Shown here: positions 4,793 through 13,186 of the stretch, piece by piece
How the letters are laid out: each line of letters begins with the position of its first letter
How positions within the stretch are numbered: position 1 is the stretch's first letter
DNA from: Rhodoferax sp.
Lineage (GTDB): Bacteria > Pseudomonadota > Gammaproteobacteria > Burkholderiales > Burkholderiaceae_C
Direction: 5' to 3'
NCBI GenBank assembly: GCA_030833685.1
Contig: JAURGS010000039.1
Span: forward strand, 1 to 14,199
Length of the DNA stretch: 14,199 bases
Notes under the pieces: model-generated
What the model was told of the DNA's origin: nothing
The model's input: only the letters and a program-made list of their open reading frames with translations
The model's database searches: none
Translations under genes and position numbers: made by a program

Positions 4793-7486
4793 TCAGTCGG
4801 CCAGTGCACGGGCAACCAGCTCGCGCACATCTTTGCTCAGGTCCGGTTTGGCAGCGACGCGGCGCAAGGCCTCGGCTGCAGCACTGCGATACGGCTCGGC
4901 CAGCTTCTTCCAGCGGTCAAGGGCTCTAGCCAGACGCGCCGCCACTTGCGGGTTGATGGCATCAAGCGCGAGCACCTGCTCGCTCCAGAAGATGTAGCCC
5001 GCCGCGTCTGTGCGGTGAAACGCACCGGGGTTGGCGCTGCAAAAGCTAAAGATCACGCTGCGCGCCCGGTTGGGGTTACGCAGTTGGAAGTCAGGGTGTT
5101 TGAGCAGCTGGCGCACCACGGGCAGCACCTGACCGCCGCGGTCGCTGGCGCCTGCCTGCAAGGCAAACCATTTATCCAGCGCCAGTTCCTCACCCTTGAA
5201 GAGGCGGTAGTACCGCTGCAGCGCCTGCTCGGCGTGCGCATGTCCGCTTTGAACCAGCGCGCTCAAGGCATTGAAGCGGTCGGTCATATTGCTGGCGTCT
5301 TTGAAGCGTTGCAATGCCTTGCCGGGCCAGACCGGATCGCTGGTCTGTCGGGCATGCAAGCACAGGTAGGACAGGGCCATGCCAGCCAAAGCACGACGTC
5401 CGCTGGAGCGGGCGTCGGTTTGGAAGCCTGCGTCCTGACCATAGGTCTCGTACGCCCAGTGCCAATCGTGGAAAAGCTCTTGCGCAAGCTGCGCTTTCAG
5501 CGCCTCGCGCACCCCATGAATGCGCTGGGGGTCGACCACCTCGAGCTGCTCGGCCACATAACCCTCCGAAGGCAGGGTAAGTACCAATTCCTTGAACGCA
5601 GCGTCCAGATCGGGGTGGCGCAGGACTTGGCGCAGGGCCTGCATCACGCTGGCATCGAGCTTGGCGCTACCCGGGTCGTCATGGCCTTGGACTGCACGCA
5701 CCGCCGTTCGCAGCATCAGGCGTTGCCCTGCCTCCCACCGATTGAACGCGTCGCTGTCGTGCGCCAGCAGTGTGAGCAGATTGGCGTCGCTGTCGTCCCA
5801 GTTCAGTCGAACCGGCGCAGAAAAGCCACGCAGAATGGACGGCACCGGCGCGCTTGCCACGTTTTCGAAGGTGATGGATGTTTGCGCTTCGCTCAGCACC
5901 AGCACGTGCGCCAAGCCCACGTCTTGACCGAACACTTGCAGCTGAATTGGGGTGCCGTCTTCAGAGAGCAAGCCCAGCGCAATTGGCAAGACGAAGGGCT
6001 GCTTGTCGCTTTGGCCAGGGGTAGCTGGGCAATGCTGAGAAAAGCTCAAGGTGTAGGTTTGTGCATCGGCGTCGTATTGCCCGCTGGCCGTGAGAACCGG
6101 GGTGCCCGCTTGGCTGTACCAGCGTTTGAATGCCTCCAGATGGTTGGCCAGTGCTGAGTGCGGGTTTGCATCGGCGATGGCCTGCGCGAAATCGTCGCAG
6201 GTGACGGCCTGCCCATCGTGACGCTCAAAATAGAGCTTCATGCCCTGAGCAAATCCCTCACGGCCAACCAAGGTCTGCATCATGCGAACAACTTCAGCGC
6301 CTTTTTCGTAGATGGTGACGGTGTAGAAGTTATTGATTTCAACGTAGCTGTCAGGGCGCACCGGGTGCGCCATCGGGCCAGCGTCCTCGGCGAACTGCAC
6401 TGTGCGCAGCAGGCGCACATCTTCAATTCGCTTGACGGCTCTGGCAGACGCATCAGTGCACAGGTCCATGCTGAATTCCTGGTCTCTAAAGACAGTCAGG
6501 CCTTCTTTGAGGCTGAGCTGAAACCAGTCACGACAGGTGATGCGGTTACCCGTCCAGTTATGGAAATACTCGTGCCCAACAACGCTTTCGATATTGGAGA
6601 AATCGGTGTCGGTGGCGGTGGCCTGGTTGGCCAACACAAACTTGGTGTTAAAAATATTCAAACCCTTGTTCTCCATGGCGCCCATGTTGAAGTCGCTGGT
6701 GGCCACAATCATGAAGCGTTCCAGATCAAGGGCCAGACCAAAGCGCGCCTCGTCCCAGATCACCGACTTGATGAGTGACTGCATGGCGTGCTCGGTCTTA
6801 TCCATGTCGCCGGGTCGCACATAGACTTGCAGCAAATGCTCTTTGCCGCTGCGTGCTTTGACGCGCTGCTCCCGACAAACCAATTGGCCTGCGACCAGCG
6901 CAAACAGGTAGCAGGGCTTCTTGTGGGGATCAACCCATTTGGCGTAGTGCCGACCCTCGTCCAAGTCACCTTGTTCGACCAGATTCCCGTTGCTGAGTAA
7001 CACCGGAAAGCGTTTTTTGTCCGCGCGCAGGGTCACGGTGTAGCTGGCCATGACGTCGGGGCGGTCTAGAAAGTAGGTGATGCGCCGAAACCCTTCGGCC
7101 TCACACTGCGTGAAGAACGACTCATTGCTGACGTAAAGGCCCATCAGCTTGGTGTTTTTCGCCGGAAAGCACGTTGTGAAGATTTCGAGCTCAAATTGAT
7201 CGGCCTCAGGCAGGTTCGCCAAAATCAACTGGTTGCCCTGGACTTTGAAGGATGTGCCCGCACCGTTAACCAGAACGCGTGAGAGGTTGAGTTCATCGCC
7301 GTCAAGCACCAGCGGACCTGCGGCAACCTGCGGATTGCGGCGCAAGGTCATTTTGTTGAGCACGCGGGTTTTTTGCGGATCCAGATCAAAGCTCAGATCG
7401 ACCGCGTCCACCCAAAAAGCCGGTGGGCTGTAGTCTGCGCGATGGATGGCCACCGGGGCTTGGCTGGCATCAAGTGAGTTCAACAT
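4793..7486 (-). CDS. pepN: Aminopeptidase N (M1 family zinc metallopeptidase)
   Basis: 897 residues, slightly longer than the 870-residue E. coli enzyme and colinear with it. It removes N-terminal amino acids from peptides in the cytoplasm, in the last steps of protein turnover. The exopeptidase motif GAMEN is at 269-273. The zinc site HEYFH is at 305-309 (His305, catalytic Glu306, His309), and the third ligand Glu328 in LKEGLT has the same 23-residue spacing as E. coli. The catalytic-domain C-terminal tyrosine region NNFYTVTIYEKGAEV is present. The helical C-terminal domain ends near ARALAD. ATG at 7486 has GGAG 7 bases upstream and gives MLNSLDAS. Its start lies 17 bp inside the 3' end of the HAD gene, which suggests translational coupling. 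fbp follows after 22 bp. Confidence 0.97.
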   Translation of the reverse strand: MLNSLDASQAPVAIHRADYSPPAFWVDAVDLSFDLDPQKTRVLNKMTLRRNPQVAAGPLVLDGDELNLSRVLVNGAGTSFKVQGNQLILANLPEADQFELEIFTTCFPAKNTKLMGLYVSNESFFTQCEAEGFRRITYFLDRPDVMASYTVTLRADKKRFPVLLSNGNLVEQGDLDEGRHYAKWVDPHKKPCYLFALVAGQLVCREQRVKARSGKEHLLQVYVRPGDMDKTEHAMQSLIKSVIWDEARFGLALDLERFMIVATSDFNMGAMENKGLNIFNTKFVLANQATATDTDFSNIESVVGHEYFHNWTGNRITCRDWFQLSLKEGLTVFRDQEFSMDLCTDASARAVKRIEDVRLLRTVQFAEDAGPMAHPVRPDSYVEINNFYTVTIYEKGAEVVRMMQTLVGREGFAQGMKLYFERHDGQAVTCDDFAQAIADANPHSALANHLEAFKRWYSQAGTPVLTASGQYDADAQTYTLSFSQHCPATPGQSDKQPFVLPIALGLLSEDGTPIQLQVFGQDVGLAHVLVLSEAQTSITFENVASAPVPSILRGFSAPVRLNWDDSDANLLTLLAHDSDAFNRWEAGQRLMLRTAVRAVQGHDDPGSAKLDASVMQALRQVLRHPDLDAAFKELVLTLPSEGYVAEQLEVVDPQRIHGVREALKAQLAQELFHDWHWAYETYGQDAGFQTDARSSGRRALAGMALSYLCLHARQTSDPVWPGKALQRFKDASNMTDRFNALSALVQSGHAHAEQALQRYYRLFKGEELALDKWFALQAGASDRGGQVLPVVRQLLKHPDFQLRNPNRARSVIFSFCSANPGAFHRTDAAGYIFWSEQVLALDAINPQVAARLARALDRWKKLAEPYRSAAAEALRRVAAKPDLSKDVRELVARALAD

Positions 7487-8144
7487 GCAATTTCTCCAAA
7501 AAACGGCTGTCAATCAGCTCTAAATAGTTGTTCACGCAAGCCACCACGTTAGGGCTGGCCAGCTCGTCACGGCTGTGGCTGCTGCAAATGGCCACGGCGC
7601 GCATGCCTGCACGTCGGGCAGCTTCAATGCCCAGGGGAGCATCTTCAAAAACAATGCAGGCTTCGGGTGGCACACCCAGGCCTTTGGCAACTTCCAAAAA
7701 TATATCGGGCTGGGGCTTGCCTGGCAGGCCCTGGTCACCGCCCACCCGTACTTGTGGCGGCGTGGGCATGGCCAATTGGCGCAGGGCAAAGTCAATATTG
7801 TTCTGATCGCCAGCAGTGCCCATGCCCAGCTTGAGTCCACGCGCGAAGGCCAGGCGAGCAAACTCGCTGAAGCCTTTGATCTCTGCAAATTCAGGCGCGA
7901 ACAGATCCCGGTAAATTTGCTCTTTTTGGGCTACCAACGCTCGTGCCTGCTCATCGCTGAGGTCCTGGGCAAAGAGCTCGCGCATGCACTCAACGCCGGT
8001 GCGTCCGTTGGCGCTGCGCATCCAGGTAAACATATCTTTTTTAATGCCATGCTGGCGCGCAAATTCAGACCAGCTGCGGGCGTGGAAACCCAGCGAGTCG
8101 ATCATGGTGCCGTCCATATCGAAGACCAGCGCTTGTGTTTGCAT
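7470..8144 (-). CDS. HAD-superfamily phosphatase / beta-phosphoglucomutase-like hydrolase
   Basis: 224 residues with a complete HAD set. Motif I is FDMDGT (8-13), with nucleophile Asp9 and acid/base Asp11, followed by the helical cap of subfamily I (residues ~16-90). Motif II is GMGTAGD with Thr110. Motif III is Lys143 in PGKPQPDIF, and motif IV is FEDAPLGIEAA with Glu167/Asp168. The APLGIEAARRAGM wording places it with beta-phosphoglucomutase and sugar-phosphate or phosphoglycolate phosphatases. The substrate cannot be told from sequence. ATG at 8144 overlaps the prfB stop as TGATG (one shared base), a classic re-initiation arrangement. Its own 3' end overlaps pepN by 17 bp. The tight packing implies co-expression with RF2 and PepN, but I see no obvious biochemical link. 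Confidence 0.9.
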   Translation of the reverse strand: MQTQALVFDMDGTMIDSLGFHARSWSEFARQHGIKKDMFTWMRSANGRTGVECMRELFAQDLSDEQARALVAQKEQIYRDLFAPEFAEIKGFSEFARLAFARGLKLGMGTAGDQNNIDFALRQLAMPTPPQVRVGGDQGLPGKPQPDIFLEVAKGLGVPPEACIVFEDAPLGIEAARRAGMRAVAICSSHSRDELASPNVVACVNNYLELIDSRFLEKLHVELT

Positions 8145-9248
8145 CAAACGCCTTGCTTCAAAGACGCCTCGATGAAGGCGTCAAGGTCGCCGTCCAGGAC
8201 TTTTTGTGTGGCCGACGTTTCGTAATTGGTTCGTAAGTCCTTGATGCGGCTGTTGTCGAGCACGTAGGAGCGAATCTGGTGTCCCCAGCCCACGTCGGTT
8301 TTGGCATCTTCGAGTTTTTGCTGGGCCTCTTGCTGCTTGCGCAGCTCAAAGTCGTACAAGCGGCTGCGCAAGCGCTTCCAAGCCACATCGCGGTTGCTGT
8401 GCTGACTGCGTCCGTCCTGACACTGCACCACAATGCCGGTAGGGATGTGCGTCAACCGAACGGCAGAGTCCGTTTTGTTGATGTGCTGGCCACCGGCGCC
8501 GCTGGCGCGAAAGGTGTCGACCCGCACATCGGCCGGGTTGATGTCGATCTCAATCGAGTCGTCGATCTCGGGGTAGACGAACACGCTGGCAAAACTGGTG
8601 TGGCGCCCACCCGAGGAGTCGAACGGGCTTTTGCGCACCAGCCGGTGAACACCGGTTTCTGTGCGCAACAGGCCAAAGGCGTAATCGCCTTCGATCTTGA
8701 TGGACGCCCCTTTGATGCCCGCGGTGTCACCGGGCGTCTCATCTTCGAGCTGAGTCTTGAAGCCTTTGCGCTCGGCATAGCGCAGGTACTGGCGCAGCAG
8801 CATGCTGGCCCAGTCGCAGGCCTCGGTGCCGCCGGCGCCGGCCTGGATGTCCAGAAAGGCGTTGAGGGGGTCGGCCTGGTTGCTGAACATGCGCCGAAAC
8901 TCCAGCCCTTTGACAATTTCCGCCAGGCCGTTGACTTCGCTCTCAATGTGCGCAAGACCCGCCTCGTCGCCATCGTCGCGGCTCATCTCAAAGAGCTCAG
9001 TGTTATCGGCCAGGTTTTGTTGCAGGTCGGTCAGCGTAAGCACAACGCCTTCAAGCTGCTTTTTTTCCTTGCCAAGCTCTTGTGCGCGCTTGGGGTCATT
9101 CCAGACTGCAGGGTCTTCCAGCGCGGCGTTGACGGTTCTCAGGCGTTCATATTTGGCATCGAAGTCAAAGATACCCCCGAAGTTCCTGGGAGCGCTCGCT
9201 CAGATCGGCGAGGTGGGCGGCCAAGGCGTTGATGCGTTCTGCTTCCAT
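8144..9248 (-). CDS. prfB: Peptide chain release factor 2 (RF2), expressed through a programmed +1 frameshift
   Basis: Codons 1-27 run from ATG at 9248 to CTT at 9170-9168, then an in-frame TGA. Slipping one base forward gives a continuous 367-residue RF2, which recognises UAA and UGA and triggers peptide release on the ribosome. The anticodon-like SPF is at 207-209 and GGQ at 252-254, two positions later than the E. coli SPF205 and GGQ250. The residue matching E. coli 246 is Ala (RASGAGGQ), the form with high release activity, not the Thr of E. coli K-12. The N-terminal helical domain, the GAGGTEACDW core and the QCQDGRSQHSN segment are all present. The start has AGGA about 9 bases upstream. 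The usual lysS neighbour is absent: a HAD phosphatase follows with TGATG overlap, and an alpha/beta hydrolase precedes it by 45 bp. Confidence 0.97.
9164..9178 (-). promoter_or_regulatory. prfB: prfB programmed +1 ribosomal frameshift site
   Basis: On the minus strand the site reads GGGGG-TAT-CTT-TGA-C. It comprises an internal Shine-Dalgarno-like G-run, 3 bases, the slippery CTT codon and the TGA that is read by RF2 itself, followed by C. This is the known autoregulatory arrangement: when RF2 is scarce, termination at TGA is slow and ribosomes slip to CUUUGAC +1, restoring RF2 synthesis. Confidence 0.96.
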
Positions 9249-9293
9249 GACGAGAGTCCTGATGTTCTAAGGGTATGACAACCCGGTATTTTC

Positions 9294-10205
9294 TCACGCT
9301 GCGCTGGCTAGAAAGTCGTCGATCAGGCGCGCCAGTGCTTCAGGTTGATCATGGTGCAGCATGTGACCGCAATCCTTTAGCACCGAATGGTGCAGCTGGG
9401 GCACTACCCGAAGCCGCTCCAGGTGCTCGCCCTGGGTGAAGGTTTTTCCCCACCACTGGGCCATGCTGTCGGCTGCGGCGCTCACCATCAATGTGGGTGC
9501 CTCGATGCAGCGGTGAATGGCCAATGTTTCATCCACGCGGTAGAGCATGGCTGAGGTAATTTTGTGTGCGGCCTCGCCCAGAATTTCCCACCGGCCATCT
9601 GCACCCTGGGCAGACCAGTGTGGCGCCAGCCAAGCGGCTTTCTCAACCGATAAGCGCGGGTTATTGCGCTGCAGGCGCTGTGCAACCTCAGCCAGCGATG
9701 CATAGCTGCGAAGCGAGCGCTGGCCTGAGCGCGCCTCTCGAAGCTGGTCCATCCAGCTGGCGAACCGTGCAGCGGCCTGATCGGGCTGGGTGGCGGGCAT
9801 GCCAAAGCCCTCCAGGTTGATCAGTCGGCGAATGCGTTCGGGCCGCACCCCCGCATAAAGCATGACCACATTGCCGCCCATGCTGTGGCCCAGCAGGTCC
9901 ACTGCCTGATGGGGTGCGACCAGGTCCAACAGAGCGTCCAGGTCGGCCAGGTAGTCTGCAAACCAAAAGCAGTCTGCTGCGCCCGAGCGCGTAAGCCCAA
10001 ACCCGCGCCAGTCCGGCGCGATGATGGGGCGGTGCTCGGCCAGGGCATCGACCATGAACTGAAAGCTGGCCGACACGTCCATCCAGCCGTGCAACAAAAC
10101 CAGGGGCGTTTGCCCTGGTGCGGCTTGCCCCCAGCTTCTGACGTGGTAGCTCAGATTTCGAATCGGTAAGAATGCGCAGCGAGAGACGCGTTTGACTTGG
10201 TACAT
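9294..10205 (-). CDS. Alpha/beta hydrolase
   Basis: 303 residues from the ATG at 10205. A complete alpha/beta hydrolase fold is visible: oxyanion segment LLHGWMD (37-43), DWRGFGLT (65-72), nucleophile Ser108 in GHSMGG (106-111), and the C-terminal catalytic His281 in DCGHMLHHDQPEALA. The segment SAAADSMAQW is the probable acid strand. It is related to esterases and C-C hydrolases, but the substrate is not predictable. The start is uncertain: in-frame ATGs at 10232 and 10217 would extend it by 9 or 4 residues, across the ribosome binding site of the divergent acyl-CoA synthetase, and none has a clear Shine-Dalgarno sequence. I prefer 10205 because FLPIRNLSYHVRSWG lies close to the usual N-terminus. 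It precedes prfB by 45 bp on the same strand and may head that run. Confidence 0.9.
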   Translation of the reverse strand: MYQVKRVSRCAFLPIRNLSYHVRSWGQAAPGQTPLVLLHGWMDVSASFQFMVDALAEHRPIIAPDWRGFGLTRSGAADCFWFADYLADLDALLDLVAPHQAVDLLGHSMGGNVVMLYAGVRPERIRRLINLEGFGMPATQPDQAAARFASWMDQLREARSGQRSLRSYASLAEVAQRLQRNNPRLSVEKAAWLAPHWSAQGADGRWEILGEAAHKITSAMLYRVDETLAIHRCIEAPTLMVSAAADSMAQWWGKTFTQGEHLERLRVVPQLHHSVLKDCGHMLHHDQPEALARLIDDFLASAA

Positions 10206-10230
10206 TGGGCGAATCATAAGGAGCTTCAAC

Positions 10231-12060
10231 ATGGATGCATCAAAGCCAGAGCCTGTCTCGGCGCCGCATCAAGAGTCCATCAGCTGGAATTGGCCCGCCT
10301 CATATGCCCAGATGCACAGCGCTTTCCATTGGGATGTCCCTGAGCATTTCAACATGGCGCAGGCCTGTTGTGGCCGCTGGGCCGCCAATCCCGTAACGGC
10401 GCAGCGCACGGCGCTGCGCAGCTACCGTGGCGCGGGCCAAGTCAATGACTGGTTCAGTTACGCCCAGTTGCAGCAGGGGGCCAACCGCTTATCCCAGGTG
10501 CTGCGTCAAGCGGGTGTGGGTGTGGGTGACCGTGTAGCCATTGTGTTGCCCCAGCGTTTTGAGACCGCCGTGGCGTACATCGCCGTGCTTCAGTTGGGGG
10601 CAGTGGCCATGCCCTTGTCGCAGTTGTTTGGCCCGGAGGCGCTGGCATTTCGGCTGCAAGACAGTGCTGCGGCAGTCGCCTTGTGCGATGCGCAAACCGT
10701 GGGCAACATGCGACAGGCGCGAGCGCAGTGCCCGGCGCTGCGGGTGGTCATTGGCGTTGATGTTCAGGACGCAGACGACGTCGATATGGATTACCGCCAG
10801 GCGCTGGCGCAAGCTGCAGCGAATTTCGAGCCCGTGCTCACGCGCGCGCACGACCCGGCAATCTTGATTTACACCAGTGGCACCACCGGAAACCCCAAAG
10901 GGGCTTGTATTCCGCACCGTGCACTGATTGGCAACCTGACAGGCTTTATGTGCAGCCAGAATGGTTTGGGTTTTGCCAGCTACGGCGAAGTGGTGGTGCC
11001 CGATCCGCGCAGCGATTGTTCTGATGCGGTGTTTTGGTCTCCGGCCGACTGGGCCTGGACCGGTGGCCTGATGGACGCGCTGCTACCCACACTGTATTTT
11101 GGCTGCTGCATTGTGGGCTTTGATGGTCGTTTCAGCCCGCAGTTGGCGCTGGAGCTGATGCGCGACTGCCATGTGACACACACTTTTTTATTCCCAACCG
11201 CCCTCAAGGCCATGATGAAGGCGTACGGTGGCAGCCCCGAGCAAACGGTGCGCGCGCAGTTTGGCTTGCAGCTTGAGGCCATCATGAGCGCTGGCGAAGC
11301 CGTTGGCGATGCGGTGTTTGCGTACTGCCAGGACCAACTGGGCGTAACGGTTAACGAAATGTTTGGCCAGACTGAGATCAATTACATCGTCGGCAACAGC
11401 TCCGCCATCTGGCCACCCAAGCCTGGCAGCATGGGCATGGCTTACCCGGGCCACCGCGTCGCGGTGATTGATGAGCAAGGGCGCGAGTGTGCCCCAAGAC
11501 AGATTGGCGATGTATCGGTTCATCGCCTCGACCCGCACGGCCAGCCCGATCCGATTTTCTTTCTGGGGTATTGGCGCAATGATGAAGCCACGGCGGCCAA
11601 GTACACCGGCGACTGGTGCCGAACCGGGGATTTGGCCTTTCGCGATGAAGAGGGCTATCTTTGGTATCAGGGCCGCAGTGACGACGTGTTCAAGTCAGCA
11701 GGCTATCGAATTGGCCCTGGCGAGATAGAAAACTGCCTGGTCAAGCACCCCGCGGTGGCTAACGCCGCGGTGGTGCCTATGCCCGACGCGCAGCGCGGCG
11801 CATTGGTCAAGGCGTACGTGGTGTTGTCTGCCTCGTTTGCTCAGGAGCGCGCGAAAGCATTGGGTGAGCGCGAGGTCTTTGACCAGGCGCTGATCGAGCA
11901 GTTACAGGCGCATGTTCGGGGCAAGCTTGCGCCTTATGAGTACCCCAAGGCGATTGAATTTATAGATGCGCTGCCCATGACGACGACGGGCAAAGTGCAA
12001 CGGCGTGTCCTGCGCCTTTTAGAGGCTGAGCGTGCGGGCGCCAAGCCGGCGGGCACGTAA
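10231..12060 (+). CDS. AMP-forming acyl-CoA synthetase (acetyl/medium-chain acyl-CoA synthetase-like)
   Basis: 609 residues of the ANL (adenylate-forming) superfamily. It activates a carboxylic acid with ATP to an acyl-adenylate and then forms the CoA thioester. Motifs: P-loop YTSGTTGNPKG (214-224), FWSPADWAWTGGL (268-280), aromatic-site MFGQTE (377-382), RTGD (464-467), the hinge GRSDDVFKSAGYRIGPGEIE (481-500) and the catalytic Lys588 in TTTGKVQRR. The WSPADWAW and GYRIGPGEIE wording is typical of acetyl-CoA synthetase-like and ACSM-type enzymes; the acyl chain is not fixed by sequence. Between TGFM (237-240) and FWSP the loop looks longer than in relatives I recall and carries two cysteines (241, 263). 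ATG at 10231 has AAGGAG 7 bases upstream. The divergent hydrolase begins only 25 bp away. The aldo/keto reductase gene follows after 53 bp. Confidence 0.95.
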   Translation: MDASKPEPVSAPHQESISWNWPASYAQMHSAFHWDVPEHFNMAQACCGRWAANPVTAQRTALRSYRGAGQVNDWFSYAQLQQGANRLSQVLRQAGVGVGDRVAIVLPQRFETAVAYIAVLQLGAVAMPLSQLFGPEALAFRLQDSAAAVALCDAQTVGNMRQARAQCPALRVVIGVDVQDADDVDMDYRQALAQAAANFEPVLTRAHDPAILIYTSGTTGNPKGACIPHRALIGNLTGFMCSQNGLGFASYGEVVVPDPRSDCSDAVFWSPADWAWTGGLMDALLPTLYFGCCIVGFDGRFSPQLALELMRDCHVTHTFLFPTALKAMMKAYGGSPEQTVRAQFGLQLEAIMSAGEAVGDAVFAYCQDQLGVTVNEMFGQTEINYIVGNSSAIWPPKPGSMGMAYPGHRVAVIDEQGRECAPRQIGDVSVHRLDPHGQPDPIFFLGYWRNDEATAAKYTGDWCRTGDLAFRDEEGYLWYQGRSDDVFKSAGYRIGPGEIENCLVKHPAVANAAVVPMPDAQRGALVKAYVVLSASFAQERAKALGEREVFDQALIEQLQAHVRGKLAPYEYPKAIEFIDALPMTTTGKVQRRVLRLLEAERAGAKPAGT

Positions 12061-12113
12061 ACTGCGGCCCGAGCGAGGCTGTTGATGGCAGCGCTTTGAA
12101 ATCAGGAGAACGT

Positions 12114-13178
12114 ATGAAGCGAGTTCGGTTGGGTCAGTCAGACCTTGAGGTTGGGGCGATTTGCCTGGGGACCATGACCTTTGGTGAGCAGGTGGATCAG
12201 GCTGACGCCTTTGCGATCTTGGACCGCGCCTTAGAGCTGGGCGTGGACTTTATCGACACGGCAGAGGTGTACTCGGTACCCACGCGCGCGGAGACCTTCA
12301 ACATCACCGAGACCATTATTGGCAACTGGCTGGCTGCACGCCCACAGGCCCGTGAAAAAATTATTCTGGCCACCAAGGTGGCAGGACCTAGCCGGGGCAT
12401 GCCTTGGGTGCGCGGTGGTAGCCCTGACCTCACCGCAGCCGATATCGTGGCCGCCTGTGAGGGTAGTCTGCGCCGGCTTCAGACCGATGTGATTGATCTC
12501 TACCAATTGCACTGGCCAACCCGAACGGTGCCGATGTTTGGCGGCATCTATTACCGCCCCTCAGACAAGCCCGAGGGCACCAGCATGCATGCGCAGCTGC
12601 AGGCGCTGGCTAGCCTGGTGAGCGCGGGCAAGGTACGCGCGGTTGGCTTGTCCAACGAGACGCCGTACGGCGTGCATGAATTCATTCGCCTGGCCGAGCA
12701 GCATGGCTTGCCTCGAATGGCGACGGTTCAAAACGGCTTTAGTCTGCTTAACCGAAGCGTTGAGAACGGACTCGATGAGACCATGCAACGCCTGGAGGTA
12801 TCCCTGCTGGCTTATTCGCCCCTGGCTTTTGGTTTGCTCACAGGCAAATACGATGACAGTGGCTTGGTCGGCCCCAACGCGGCAGCCGCAGGCCGATTGA
12901 CCCGTTATGAATCCACCCGCAAGCAACGCTGGGGGCGCGCCGAAGCCCTGGTAGCAGCGCGGCGCTACAACGCCCTGGCGCGTGACAACGGCCTGACCCC
13001 AACCCAAATGGCGCTGGCTTTTTGTTACACCAAGTGGCAGGTGGCCAGCACCATCATTGGCGTGACCACGGTTGCGCAGTTGGAGGAGGACGTGGCTTTT
13101 TGGGGCACCACCTTGTCTGAAGATGTGCTGCGTGACATTGATCAGATTCGTTGGGAAATGCGCGACCCGGTGATCTGA
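12114..13178 (+). CDS. tas: NADP(H)-dependent aldo/keto reductase, Tas-like
   Basis: 354 residues, close to the 346 of E. coli Tas and similar along its length (LGTMTFGEQ, ETxIGNWLA, SNETPYGV, MALAF). Aldo/keto reductases are TIM-barrel enzymes that reduce aldehydes and ketones with NADPH. The catalytic tetrad is visible: Asp48 and Tyr53 in FIDTAEVY, Lys88 in ATKVAGPSR, and His133 in YQLHWP. The cofactor end GVTTVAQLEEDV is near the C-terminus. In E. coli, tas was found as a suppressor affecting tyrosine-dependent starvation mutation; its physiological substrate is not established. ATG at 12114 has AGGAG 5 bases upstream; an in-frame TTG at 12096 would put this site inside the gene. The stop is 8 bp before the YbaK gene, so the two are probably co-transcribed. 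Confidence 0.94.
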   Translation: MKRVRLGQSDLEVGAICLGTMTFGEQVDQADAFAILDRALELGVDFIDTAEVYSVPTRAETFNITETIIGNWLAARPQAREKIILATKVAGPSRGMPWVRGGSPDLTAADIVAACEGSLRRLQTDVIDLYQLHWPTRTVPMFGGIYYRPSDKPEGTSMHAQLQALASLVSAGKVRAVGLSNETPYGVHEFIRLAEQHGLPRMATVQNGFSLLNRSVENGLDETMQRLEVSLLAYSPLAFGLLTGKYDDSGLVGPNAAAAGRLTRYESTRKQRWGRAEALVAARRYNALARDNGLTPTQMALAFCYTKWQVASTIIGVTTVAQLEEDVAFWGTTLSEDVLRDIDQIRWEMRDPVI

Positions 13179-13186
13179 GGCTTGCC

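Noticed and set aside
4748..6157. Long 469-codon plus-strand open frame
   Set aside because: It lies antisense to pepN and fbp, whose translations match known families end to end. The plus-strand translation shows no recognisable domain and arises from the codon bias of the true genes.
8279..9232. 317-codon plus-strand open frame
   Set aside because: Complete antisense shadow of prfB; no ribosome binding site or family features.
10192..10220. TTGACT with CATAAG 17 bp later, resembling a sigma-70 promoter for the acyl-CoA synthetase
   Set aside because: The implied transcript would begin after or within the AAGGAG ribosome binding site (10218-10223), leaving too little leader. The -10 matches only 4 of 6 positions.
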